Source of the DNA: Fragilaria crotonensis
Lineage: Eukaryota; Bacillariophyta; Fragilariophyceae; Fragilariales; Fragilariaceae
Assembly: GCA_022925895.1 (NCBI GenBank)
Contig: JAKSYS010000881.1
Coordinates: 310,001-374,000, forward strand
DNA length: 64,000 bases
Direction of reading: 5' to 3'
In this document: positions 1 through 9,534 of the stretch, in pieces
How the letters are laid out: every line of letters begins with the position of its first letter
Position numbering within the stretch: the first letter of the stretch is position 1
Position numbers and translations under genes: made by a program
The notes under the pieces: model-generated
What the model was told of the DNA's origin: nothing
Databases searched by the model: none
The model's input: only the letters and a program-made list of their open reading frames with translations

Positions 1-452
1 TACCGCATTTCCCTCTATACGACTGTATAGTCCGGGAACCATGACGTTCATGGAGTATCGCCACATTTCGACAGCCTTCGACACGATACGTGGAAGTTTT
101 GATTCCTTCGATTCGTTTTCGAATCGTGCAGAGTGTGGAATTTTCTCTAATTACGCAATTTTTGGACCCGCATGTAAAATGACTGGGACTTCGCTTGCTG
201 TTGGAAACGGAATGCCTCAACGATTCAAACTGGGGAGTAGAAATAATCCAGTCTGAGGATTAAATCTTACACACTCAAGAGTCAAGTATTCCCCAACCCT
301 TCCTTGAGTAGTCCAGAGTGTAACCCCCAACTCTAATAACACAACAAATTCTAACTCTTAACATATTATGCCTAACCCATTCTTTAGTCATCGAGAGTCC
401 AGAGTGTAACCCTCCAGAAACAACACGTTACAGTCTACATTTAACTTCCGCT
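1..452. other. Non-coding spacer at window edge
   Basis: No convincing gene is visible. The only notable structure is an 18-base direct repeat (AGTCCAGAGTGTAACCC core) near 309-326 and again near 399-416, about 90 bases apart, downstream of the acyltransferase gene. Confidence 0.5.
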
Positions 453-1403
453 CTAGAGAATCTCCAATTTCCGGTCGCCGTATCCCAGACGATCCTTGTG
501 CGCCTCAAACACTTTGGTCAAAGCATCGACGAATGCTCCATGCGCCACATCCAGTTGCTCTGCGGTTGGACTATCGCAGGTTGGCTCAAAGATTAGGGGC
601 TCGCCGAACACCACGGTAGTTTTCTGAGGCAACGGGCAAAAGGGAGACCAACCTAATCCGGCCGCAAAGGGTATGCAAATTTGCAAATTCTTGGTCAGCC
701 ACATTCGCGGTCCTAGCAACACGTCGCTAGTGTAGTAATAGTCCGAAACCCCAAAGACATACATTGGAACTACCGGAACACCCTTTCGAATTGCCAATTT
801 GATGAATCCTTTTCGATTCTTCAGATACACAATTTCACGACCAAATTTGGTTCGTATTTGTTCCGCTTCCCCTCCCGGAAGTACAAGGACGGATTCGCCA
901 CGATGCAACGTGGCTTCCGCGACCTGTCGTCGGGCGTCTAGACATCCCGTCCACAGGGACACCTCTCGGATGAGTGGCAGTCGGAACAAAACGGTGGCCG
1001 CCAGTGTCTTGGGGGACACAGCTCGATGACCAAACATGCCATCGATGAGAACGCGGTAATCCGAATACACACCGTGGGGATGACAGGCGTACAAATATTG
1101 ACGCGTCGACGCGTGGGGAGGAAAGTTCACAAAGTCAAGTTGCAGTGTTCGCCGTACATGATTCAAGACGAAGAAATGTTGACTGAACCAAGGCCACGGG
1201 TTTCCGTTTTTCAGTTCCACTTTAGTGAGGAAGGTGTAAGATACGTAGGGTAATGCCAAGAATAGTCCGACTGTTCCAGGGTAAAGGAATGGACCCAATA
1301 GCATAACGAGGCCGCATACTATTGCAAAGAGAAAAAGGACATGAAAATAAAGAAAGTGGAGAACTTTGGATCGAAAGTCTGGCGCCGCGTTGACATCCCT
1401 CAT
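453..1403 (-). CDS. DGAT2: DGAT2-family diacylglycerol acyltransferase
   Basis: Predicted to transfer an acyl group from acyl-CoA to diacylglycerol (or a related acceptor) in the ER membrane, the last step of triacylglycerol synthesis. The 316-residue single-exon product has a hydrophobic hairpin at about residues 15-58, then the family's HPHG motif at 108-111, a PGGEAEQ block at 176-182 and the RKGFIKLA...VPMYVFG signature at about 197-218. Family members are usually about 320-390 residues, so this is a compact but complete member. The start is the ATG at 1403. The upstream spacer carries a cluster of GTAC motifs. DGAT2, wax-ester and monoacylglycerol acyltransferases share these motifs, so the exact acceptor is inferred. 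Confidence 0.88.
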   Translation of the reverse strand: MRDVNAAPDFRSKVLHFLYFHVLFLFAIVCGLVMLLGPFLYPGTVGLFLALPYVSYTFLTKVELKNGNPWPWFSQHFFVLNHVRRTLQLDFVNFPPHASTRQYLYACHPHGVYSDYRVLIDGMFGHRAVSPKTLAATVLFRLPLIREVSLWTGCLDARRQVAEATLHRGESVLVLPGGEAEQIRTKFGREIVYLKNRKGFIKLAIRKGVPVVPMYVFGVSDYYYTSDVLLGPRMWLTKNLQICIPFAAGLGWSPFCPLPQKTTVVFGEPLIFEPTCDSPTAEQLDVAHGAFVDALTKVFEAHKDRLGYGDRKLEIL

Positions 1404-2183
1404 TCTCCTTTCAATAATCCAGGACGCCTTGGCTTCCCTTCTGACTGATTCTCGTGCGAAGGCACGGAATCGATGATGGTCACAGAATCAGTCTTGTCCT
1501 ACCACGATGATACTAGACTGCTTGTACAAGTACCTGGATGTGTTAAACGCGGACCCTCGGAACTGCGATGTGGCATGTCTGCATGTCCGTTGTCAGATGG
1601 TTTGTTGTTTATCGGCATAGCGTATACCGTGCCTGGTATCGTCTCGTACTGTAGTAAGGTGGATGAGGTGGAGGGTCGAAGGCGATATATGATGTGAACG
1701 ACGCTTGCATGTGCGCTTGACACGTCGTGAGAAAAAATGCATTGTGAGTTGTGAGTTGTGACGGAAGCAGTGACGTTGACAGAAGTTGAATCCTCACGTT
1801 CTGACCAATCAAACGACCCGTATCTTATTCCCAAGCCGTTTGATCGTATGTATGCCGTTGAATTAGTATCATTTGTACGCAGACGCCAAATTCTTATGTC
1901 ACACAAAAGAACAAACAGACCTTCGACTACCATACATTGACAACATTGCCATCAAGAAATACGAAGATGGTACGTTGATTGAATCGGTCGACAATGGCAT
2001 TCACGCTACGCGTATGTGAACTTGGCGGCGTATGAGCAGTGAGCATCACTCAGTGGATTATCCCATTTTCGCTGTCGCCCTGTTGTCTCGTATTGGCGAC
2101 CCGATCATCAGGTGCTGACACGTTGCCATTTCATCTTACTGACAACCATGCTCTTCATTCGTGTCGTCTGAAATTTCTAGTGG
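1404..2183. other. Spacer upstream of DGAT2 with GTAC motifs
   Basis: No supported gene. The part around 1500-1670 has several GTAC or GGTA/TACC units (CTTGTACAAGTACC, CTCGTACTG), matching the pattern seen upstream of other genes in the window. Overlapping reading frames on both strands here show no recognisable protein features. Confidence 0.45.
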
Positions 2184-2369
2184 ATGAGAACTTTGGTCGT
2201 CGTACTCTTTTGGCTCTTTGTAGCCTCCGTTGCCGTCAAGGCTCAACGCTCGGCCCATCGACTTGATAAGCGCCGGGGTCGCCGTCCGTCACAACGCATT
2301 GCGGATGGTATCCAAATGCTCAGCCAGGTGATGGAGCAAGCCACCAGTCACATGTCATCTGCTGATTAG
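2184..2369 (+). CDS. Candidate small secreted peptide, unknown function
   Basis: A 61-residue ATG-started frame begins with a textbook signal peptide: a charged N-terminus, a hydrophobic core VVVLFWLFVASVAV and a likely cleavage after KAQ. A very basic stretch (LDKRRGRRPSQR) and a short amphipathic tail follow. No family is recognised. It could be a genuine small secreted protein, or the first exon of a longer gene, since the stop is followed by more open sequence. Length alone cannot exclude a chance frame; the signal peptide is the only positive evidence. Confidence 0.35.
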   Translation: MRTLVVVLFWLFVASVAVKAQRSAHRLDKRRGRRPSQRIADGIQMLSQVMEQATSHMSSAD

Positions 2370-2941
2370 GAAGAGGCGAAATCCATGTATCCGATCATGG
2401 ATCGGACGCGTATTCTGACTTGCGCTCTTGCCGCCAGTCGATGGCATGCCCTGCATTGATACACAATTGTTGATTGGTACCTACTTTATGACGCTCATTC
2501 TCCAACCCAGGGTGATTTTGCTTTATGATTCGACAGCAGGGATGATGAGTGCGACGGGAGCCGGAGGCGGGAATGAAGCACAATTAACCAATGTATATGC
2601 ATGCTTATTGAGTTGATAGACATACTAAGTTGAGTCAATTTGTTCATACGCATTGGCGTTCGTATCGTTGATTATCTGGAAAGTCAAATGCGCAGCTTAA
2701 GTCTGTCCATGATACTGTCAGCTGATAGCTGATGTTTCGTCTAATCGTGCCGCGAGGGTGAAGCCGACGATGTTCTGCACCTGACAGCTGACAGCATAGA
2801 GCGAAGAACACATTGGAATTGGACAAACCTGGTGACGGATTGGAACGGTGAACTGCAAAAGAAATCGTTGCTGTTTGTCTAAAACCTCGTTCATGGTGAT
2901 CCCATCATCGATCCAGTCTGTGAACCTTATATCATGCATGT
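2370..2941. other. Non-coding spacer
   Basis: Nothing recognisable. Short self-complementary words such as CAGCTGATAGCTG and CTGACAGCTGACAG occur around 2718-2795 but form no clear element. Confidence 0.4.
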
Positions 2942-4495
2942 TCACCGTTTGCATTCAAAGGACACCAACCAACGACTCAATTTCTCGTTCAAGGGCTGTT
3001 CGATCATATCCAAAAGTGCCAATCCCGCCTTCTCAAGTGTTGAAGCATTCGGGAGACACTCGTCGATCGTTTCCTCGTCAGTACAGGGCACAAATGCTAC
3101 TAGCTTCCCGCCTTTCTTCAACAGTGGCTTTCCCATCTCTCGATCTCTGGCGATCGAACAACACAGTTCCGAAAGTGGTTGTTGGTCGTTGTAATTGGTG
3201 GACTCTCGGATTCCATACGGAGGATCCGTGATGATGAGATCAAAGGCGTCACCATGGATCAGTGATCGAGCATGATCTCGAATCGATTCATCCGTGGAAT
3301 CGCCATAAATCAAGGCAAGAGGAGCAGTCAGATTCCGTGTTTCAAAATCTCGCATCACGTCATTTCGATTGACAATCCCTTCATGGGCAATTTCAATTCC
3401 CACCATTTTCACTCCCGGTGCAATCATGGATGCCGCCAACAAGGTAGTGCACGATCCAGCATATGGGTCCAGGACAGAGTGCTGATCCGTCACGCCAGCA
3501 ACGTTGCACAGAGAAAACGCGGCGATGGGACAGAGGGGAGTGTTGGTGATGCAAATTCGGGTTGTTGGGGCGATACGATAGACCTGAGGACCACTAGCTA
3601 TGCGACGAGCCAAGACTGTTTTGCCTTTGAGTCCATTGAAGACGTAAATGTGGCAATCTGGTTTTTTGAGATTGACCCCGCCTCCGAGTTTCGATACTAG
3701 TGGTGTCATATCCTGTAGCGCTTTCCGCTCTTCTTGCATAGACCGTGCACGCTCGCCAAATCGCTTCCCTTTTGTGTCTGTGGGGACATCTCCACCGTAG
3801 TGTCGAACACGAAGACACCACTTGTCGCTCTGGTTGGCAGCACCAACATACATATCGCTGAATCCACCATTCACTAGGGCAGCGTCATTACATGCCACAT
3901 AGCTGTCTTGAATGGCAACAACATGGTAGATTGCATGCACGAGAGAACATCGTTTGGAAGCCTCGACCGCGTGGTGTAGATTGTCTATCCCTTGGACGTA
4001 CTGCATCGATTCATCAAAATAAACTCTTTCGTGATCCGCCATTACTACTTCACCGTCGTAACTGAGAGCGTTTTCGTATTTGACCTTTGGACTCGTTCCG
4101 CACGACACTGCATCGAGCGCACCAGCAAACTCATAATGACGAAAGTGAAAACTGTACTTGTCGTTTATTTCGCCCCTGTCGATGCCGGGGGAGAAATATG
4201 GCAGTATGAGCAATGGTGCAGTCGGCGAAAGCGTACAAGTACTAGGTAGCATCAATACACAAAGTATTACTCACTTCCAATGGATCAGCAATCGTTTGTC
4301 ATCCGGAACCTGAAACTGCGTCGAAATCCGCGAGGCTGCTTCAACTGCATCTGTGCTCGATTCTCTTCTCGTGAGCAACCACGACCGTTGTAGACTGGAT
4401 GATGACCGGGGTGTGAAGGAGTGACAAGAACAAATGTGAATTACAATGACTCGCAACGCAAGCATGCGGTTCATTGAATGACGCTGTGCCCACAT
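2942..4495 (-). CDS. Trm11-like tRNA guanine-N2 methyltransferase
   Basis: Two exons are proposed: 4275-4495 and 2942-4175, with a 99-base GTGAGT...CAG intron that keeps the frame and gives 484 residues. The C-terminal half is a class I SAM-dependent methyltransferase: motif I DPYAGSCTTLL, acidic motif II GIEIAHEG and catalytic DPPYGIRE, the arrangement of Trm11/TrmG10 enzymes that make m2G at tRNA position 10. The middle part is compatible with a diverged THUMP-like RNA-binding region. The N-terminus has a hydrophobic stretch (LALRVIVIHICSCHS) followed by FTPRSSSS, which resembles a signal plus plastid transit peptide, so organelle targeting is possible. The methyltransferase fold is clear; the precise target and the compartment are inferred. 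Confidence 0.75.
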
Positions 4496-4758
4496 CTTAT
4501 GGTAATGTACTTTTGTGCTGTATGTATCAAAGTCTCCAAGTCCTCACTCTAAACACTAATTGTATGTATAGTTGTATGTTCATATATAGTGTGCGCTGTT
4601 GAGCACATCAATTGTGTCATGTGAATATCGGTGGTAAACTTGGCTGGGAATGGGATCATTTGACGTGAATTTACCAAAACCACCCCATAACCTGCAATTC
4701 AATCATTCCGAATCGTGGATGAGTTCAAATTTCGTTCTTTTTTTCGACCCAACAAGCA

Positions 4759-5083
4759 ATGAAGGGTTGCATCTTGCATCTGGTAATCGTAGTTTCCGCT
4801 TCGATGGCTGACAATAATCATAATCGCACCAAGAATCCTACAGCAAACAAAAAGTGAATGTACGAGTCGCAATGAACGTCCGAAGCATCATCGACATCAA
4901 GAATAAGAATCGACCAGAATCCATCGGCGTACGGGCACCTTTCGTGATTTGGAGCGCCCGACACTCAAGAATGTGACCCAAGACATGATACATGACATGT
5001 CCAATTCCGTGCACATTCCCGCGCGTGTGCGCCATGTCTATAAGCGTACGCCCATGATCTCCTTGGTTCGGGCCTACTTGTAG
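4759..5083 (+). CDS. Small two-exon protein with signal peptide, unknown
   Basis: Exon 1 (4759-4853) encodes MKGCILHLVIVVSASMADNN, a likely signal peptide. A 64-base intron (GTGAAT...CCAG, 4854-4917) leads to exon 2 (4918-5083) in the correct phase, giving 86 residues. The mature part is hydrophilic and protein-like (FRDLERPTLKNVTQDM, then VHIPARVRHVYKRTP). The frame is invisible to single-frame ORF finding because of the intron. I recognise no family. It runs towards the lipase gene, whose stop codon is about 100 bases away (convergent). Support is the in-phase splice and coding-like composition; expression data would settle it. Confidence 0.5.
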
Positions 5084-5183
5084 TACTCGAAGCACAAGGA
5101 AAGGTTCCTAAGATTGATCATCGAGTATTTCTCATTGCCACCATCGGCAAGCGTTCCTAAAAATAAATTGCGTCAAACAACAA

Positions 5184-6455
5184 TTAATCGGCATAGGTGG
5201 GGAGCGAATCTCCCTTCTCATAAAGCTCATTCAAGTACTGGTGATGTAGCTTGCGACCATTCCCTGCGATTCGTTCCATGTACTCGCTGCATCCGTGATA
5301 CTTTAGGAAATCTTCTCGACAGCAGCAAACAATTGGGAGAGTGATAATCATATGCGCAGCATTCTTCACTTGACGGACCCAGTCACGCATAAAGATTCCA
5401 ATGTAGGAATTAGAATGGGCTGATCTGGCAAGAACATATTTGGAAGGGCCGTATAATTTCAACTCCATACCGACATGGCGATACACATGCGACTGGCAAC
5501 AAATAATGTACAGGCAGCTCAGAGAACCACGATCTGGTAACAATGTGACAAGGTCCTTATAATTGGAGATTCGCAAGCAGCGAAGTTGATGCGATCGTTC
5601 CAGAGACTGGAATGTTCGACGGAAGGATAGGCTACCAACCTTGGGAGACGCAATGCTGAAACAGGACACCGGTTTGGGAATTCGCGGATCAGCAGCAGCT
5701 TCTAATGCAAACAAGGTACTCAGCGCGCCACCCAATGAGTGCCCAGTAGTATACACCTTGTAGTCAGGGTATCTATGGACGAGCTCCACTACTTCGTCCA
5801 TAATTTTTTGGCACTTGCAACCACCAGTTTTCTTGGCTCCGAATAGGTAGTCATGAAAGCCGTGATGGATACCAATGGTTCCTCGGTCACCTTCAATTGG
5901 ACTCGGACGATGAATGATGACGGATTTCGCATCCGTCATAAAGTCCACCAGCGTCACGCTGCCTCGAAATCCCACAGTGATTCGCTTTCGGGCCTGATTT
6001 ACAGCAATGCCGTAGACAAGATCGGTGTTCGCATTCTCGTCGTCGAAGATTGCCAAATGACTCGAGTAGAGAACCGCTTCTCCAGTTTCGTGGTCAATCT
6101 CTTGGTGACGAAGAGATCGTTCGATCGAAGCGAGCGAAGAGATGTAAAAGCCCACCCCATTATCACCAAATGAAGCCTTCAAGGCATCCAAGTTATTGTG
6201 AATAGCCGTCATGACATCGGATACGGTGACAGGCAGGTGCAGTAGGAGTTGTTCATCACTTGGAGATAGCTTTCCCATTCGCCAAAGACCTCGGAGATCT
6301 GCCAATGCGTAGACGAGGATGGACGCCTCGAGCATTTCTTTCGATTCTTCGAGCAAACTTGGCCATCTGAATGGTCTTCCTGACGACGCAGCATCCGACT
6401 GAGTTGCTCCACCCCACAAGTTTGCGAGGAAGGGAGTTCCAGAGTAGCTCGACAT
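5184..6455 (-). CDS. Class 3 (alpha/beta-hydrolase) lipase
   Basis: A 423-residue protein started at the ATG at 6455; the frame is open further upstream but has no earlier ATG. It belongs to the fungal-type lipase class 3 family, which hydrolyses acylglycerols or galactolipids. The lipase core runs from VGFRGSVTLVDFMTD (about 161-175, oxyanion region) through GHSLGGA (238-244, nucleophile Ser240), an Asp in NYKDLVTLLPD (about D301) and a His in VYRHVGMEL (about H327), so the catalytic triad appears intact. The C-terminal segment after about 350 carries Cys and aromatic residues and may cap the site. No clear signal peptide is seen, which suggests a cytosolic or membrane-surface enzyme. A dense GTAC cluster lies just upstream. 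Confidence 0.85.
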   Translation of the reverse strand: MSSYSGTPFLANLWGGATQSDAASSGRPFRWPSLLEESKEMLEASILVYALADLRGLWRMGKLSPSDEQLLLHLPVTVSDVMTAIHNNLDALKASFGDNGVGFYISSLASIERSLRHQEIDHETGEAVLYSSHLAIFDDENANTDLVYGIAVNQARKRITVGFRGSVTLVDFMTDAKSVIIHRPSPIEGDRGTIGIHHGFHDYLFGAKKTGGCKCQKIMDEVVELVHRYPDYKVYTTGHSLGGALSTLFALEAAADPRIPKPVSCFSIASPKVGSLSFRRTFQSLERSHQLRCLRISNYKDLVTLLPDRGSLSCLYIICCQSHVYRHVGMELKLYGPSKYVLARSAHSNSYIGIFMRDWVRQVKNAAHMIITLPIVCCCREDFLKYHGCSEYMERIAGNGRKLHHQYLNELYEKGDSLPTYAD

Positions 6456-6910
6456 GATTGTCAACTCGTTGTCCGTCGATGCGAAGGATCACTGGGGCAG
6501 GTGCTGATTTTGTGTCTGGACATGGCTCTTGAGTATGGTCCTGTAAGAATGCTCGCTCGCCAAAATGAGGCTTGCGTCGCGTTCAGAGTTGAGTCCCGCG
6601 ACACAATCCACCAACCATGCTCACTTCTCCGAGTACACAGTACACTGTACATTGTACATACATAGTCACTGTAGTACCGTCTCGTAGACGTAGCGAGTAC
6701 CAGGTACTCCAGACTCCAGTACTACAGTAGCGCGTATCGTCTAGTACTGGCCAAAGTGAGCTATAGTTGTATGTTGTATCATTACGATACAGTACCTGGT
6801 ACAAGTAGCTTCAATACAGAGTTTACAGAGTTCAAAGTTAAGAGCGTCATGTTGTGGACCTTTCTATATGCATAATACTCTATACACAATAATCACAGCA
6901 TTGATCTCCT
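6456..6910. promoter_or_regulatory. Upstream spacer of lipase, GTAC-palindrome cluster
   Basis: About 6635-6800 contains roughly ten GTAC or TACTAC-type units (CAGTACACTGTACATTGTAC, ACCAGGTACTCC, TCTAGTACTGG) in about 170 bases. The position directly upstream of a gene start suggests a promoter role, but no factor is known to me for this organism. No gene is seen. Confidence 0.35.
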
Positions 6911-7130
6911 GTCAGGATCCATTCGGAAGTTTCCTGTTTTCGGAAATCAGCATGGGCAAAAGTACAATTGCTTTGGATTGCGTCACCTCGGAGAAAGTTT
7001 CTACTGCACAGCCAAATCGACGAATTGCCACACAAATGCATCCAACCAGCCAGTTTGGCAAACTCACAGGCGTGGAGGCAGTTGTCTAGCTTTCTTGATG
7101 TGATGGTGTCATGCTTTGTATCACATTTGT
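6911..7130 (-). pseudogene. Decayed partial copy of the ankyrin-methyltransferase gene
   Basis: This stretch aligns by eye along its whole length with 8211-8419 inside the neighbouring methyltransferase gene, same strand, starting with the shared GTCAGGATCCATTCGG and ending near TCACATT. Identity looks like roughly 75-85 percent with several small indels. Read on the minus strand it still shows fragments such as CEFA and MHLCGNSS against CEFA and MHLCGDLS in the intact gene, but the frame is lost. It is therefore an old truncated tandem duplicate of the catalytic part, not a gene. Confidence 0.85.
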
Positions 7131-8048
7131 TTGACCTTATTACTTGTCATGAAAATCTCTGTTAGGGTCAGCCACACCACAATGTGTACAAGGCTCAAGG
7201 CATCCTCATTGTACCCTGGTTTGAAATTAGTTTTATATCACTTGTCCGTGTAACCTGGGAAGATTTGTATCATTTTCAGAACAGTACAGCATCGTTAGAC
7301 GACGTTTGAATTGTGTTGTGCTCGTGTTCTTTCAATTCTACCAATGATGCGCCATTCAAAATGGTCATGCTGGAGGGGATAATGGGATTTCTATGGGTTA
7401 AGTACCGTCGATTTCTACGAAGCAAAAAAGGCATTATATCATCTTGTGCGACAAGTGGCCACTTGGCTCCCCGAGGCAAGTGTGATCAAACAAGATTCTG
7501 TCTTGAAAATCCATATGGCTGGATGCACAAGAAAAGGATTTTGGGTAAACTGGTTAGGCCTTGCATGGTTGATTTTGTTTTCCCACTCTGATCCTTCCGT
7601 CATCACCTAATCTTGTGTAACCACTGGCCACTGGTGGGCACCGCGATGCAAGTGTGAGCCACATCTAACAAGGCGCAGCACACCCCAAGAAACCCTGACA
7701 AAACCATTCTTTGCATAGACTCCGCCACTAAAAAATTGAGCCACCTCGTAGGAATCCAGAACCCAGTTCGAGGACTTCTCTACAAGAGCATGTAACTATT
7801 AAAAAAGAGCGCAGGGGCACAGTTATCATAACCACAAGAATGACACTGCAAAAAATCATCGAACTTCCCTCCACTTGACAATGTTCTCCGGATCTATTTC
7901 CAAAGATTTGATAGCCTTAAGTGCTAATCCAGAGTAAGCCTGTCATAAATCGGATTGCTCCATTGTCATCCTTATTATGGTACTCCACACTAGCAGCATT
8001 CATTAGTTCATAGCGTATAGTCGGTCGATAGCTATGCGCGCTCACACA
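7131..8048. other. Spacer, possibly with further gene remnants
   Basis: No intact gene. Two diverged copies of a short segment (TGGCCACTTGGC...GCAAGTGTGA near 7457 and TGGCCACTGGTGG...GCAAGTGTGA near 7624) suggest old local duplication. On the minus strand about 7869-7950 reads as a protein-like tail (SGLALKAIKSLEIDPENIV, then a stop) with no visible start, perhaps a leftover exon. Confidence 0.35.
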
Positions 8049-9218
8049 CTAGCGAAATCCCACCAAAACTGTGTTTCTGGATGATATTATGTTTGTGTCT
8101 TGCTTCGAGAAGCAGGTTGTACAGTGCGTCTTTAGTGACTCCAGTAAATAGTCGGACCATATCGCATATTTGTCATGCTCGTCCTTGACGGAAGCCAATT
8201 TGTTCATCGAGTCAGGATCCATTCGGCAGTTTCCTGTTTTCGGAAAGCAACATGGCGAAAGAACAATCGCTTTGAACTGCGGCATCTTGGAGAAAATTTC
8301 TATTGCACAAATCGACAAATCGCCGCACAAATGCATACCAACCAGTATCGCAAACTCACAGTCACCGAGGCAGTCGTCGAGTTTCGATATGATGGAGACA
8401 TGCTTTATATCACATTGTAGATACGACAGGTTTCCACCCAAATGGGGAGCGAATTCTTTATTCATCAAGTCAACAGCGATTCCCTTGGAATGCGGATACA
8501 TCAATCCAAAGATGGTTGTGGTCAGAGATGACCCGGCGCAAAGGTCGACGAGGGTGACGTTGTTGAGGTCCAATGTCTCCAGTGCCGCAAAGATTGCCCA
8601 ACTTTCCGATATCTCCTTTTTTAAATGACGCTTACTGGTCAATACATGATATTCTGGATTGGTTGCAATGAGGCGGCAAGCCTCCGTCGAAAAGCTTTTC
8701 ACGTATTGATTGTCTATCTTCTCGTTCAACATGTAGTCAAGGCGAGTTTTCGATTTGAGTTGGACCCCACAATATGGGCAACATGGATTCGAGGAAGAGC
8801 ACTGAGGAGCGCTCGCTTCAATTTTTCGGATCGCATCATGAAGTAGTTCTTTAGATTCGTCGGATGCCAAATCGAGGACAGTCTTTCGGTTTCGCAAACC
8901 ACGCTTGCAAGGGTCAGCGCCTTTCGCAAGCAGTGTCGGAACGGCTTTCGGACAAGCCGCAACTGCCACCATCAGCGGCGTGACGCCTTGTTCATTGGAT
9001 GCATTCACATCGATTTCGACGAATGTCTCGAGCAAATAGTGAACGATCTCCATGCGATTCTGAGATAAAGTGGCATGGAGCAAGGTGTCTCTCGACTTGG
9101 AAATCGGTGAATTAATGTCAAAATTAATTGTCCTTGCGATAGCATCTTGTAGGCCTACGAGGTCGCCTTCCCGAGCACAACGAGCAAGCGGATTCCCATG
9201 GCTAACAACGCGAACCAT
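8049..9218 (-). CDS. Ankyrin-repeat and SAM-dependent methyltransferase protein
   Basis: A 389-residue protein from the ATG at 9218; the frame extends upstream without another ATG. Residues about 8-115 form two to three ankyrin repeats (DTLLHATLSQNRMEIVHYLL, GVTPLMVAVAACPKAVPTLL). A CPYCG knuckle follows near 142. The C-terminal 200 residues are a class I methyltransferase: SAM loop VDLCAGSSLT, then GMHLCGDLS and LSPCCFPK. The HLCG...CC pattern is that of the Methyltransf_32 group (TRM13, METTL25-like), which suggests an RNA or protein substrate; this is inference. A decayed copy of the catalytic part lies about 1.1 kb downstream. The gene shares a divergent, GTAC-rich promoter region with the next gene. 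Confidence 0.72.
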   Translation of the reverse strand: MVRVVSHGNPLARCAREGDLVGLQDAIARTINFDINSPISKSRDTLLHATLSQNRMEIVHYLLETFVEIDVNASNEQGVTPLMVAVAACPKAVPTLLAKGADPCKRGLRNRKTVLDLASDESKELLHDAIRKIEASAPQCSSSNPCCPYCGVQLKSKTRLDYMLNEKIDNQYVKSFSTEACRLIATNPEYHVLTSKRHLKKEISESWAIFAALETLDLNNVTLVDLCAGSSLTTTIFGLMYPHSKGIAVDLMNKEFAPHLGGNLSYLQCDIKHVSIISKLDDCLGDCEFAILVGMHLCGDLSICAIEIFSKMPQFKAIVLSPCCFPKTGNCRMDPDSMNKLASVKDEHDKYAIWSDYLLESLKTHCTTCFSKQDTNIISSRNTVLVGFR

Positions 9219-9534
9219 GGATTTGGTGGGTTGCGTGGGTTGCGACAGCTTGGAACTTAAACTCTCTATCAAGTGTTGGCGTGAACAGCATGCTCGACCA
9301 TCGCCAGGGGGGAAGGTGAGTGTATCGGGGTTCTGGATACGACATTAGTAAGACTGTACCGTATGTTTATTAGGAGATACTGTAGTACGAGATAGCCACT
9401 TGTACGCCGTTTGTACGCAACTGCATACTACGGTACTGGAGCAAGATAGTAGTTAATTGTATATGTACTACAGTACCAAAGTTGATCACAGGCGCAGGTA
9501 CTGTACTGTAGTGTACACTGCACAGTGTACGAGT
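9219..9534. promoter_or_regulatory. Divergent spacer rich in GTAC palindromes
   Basis: The spacer lies between two divergently read genes. About 9360-9535 carries many GTAC and CAGTAC/GTACTG units, including TGTACTACAGTACC and GGTACTGTACTGTAGTGTAC. A shared promoter is likely from position alone. Confidence 0.4.

Noticed and set aside
41-256. 71-residue plus-strand frame
   Set aside because: No family features, low-complexity FDSFDSF stretch, isolated at the window edge.
1499-1933. 144-residue minus-strand frame upstream of DGAT2
   Set aside because: It translates the GTAC-rich spacer, no recognisable domain; overlapping frames on both strands look equally random.
4242-4274. 33-base intron in the Trm11-like gene
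   Set aside because: It also keeps the frame but is far below the size of other introns here; the 99-base alternative with a CAG acceptor fits better.
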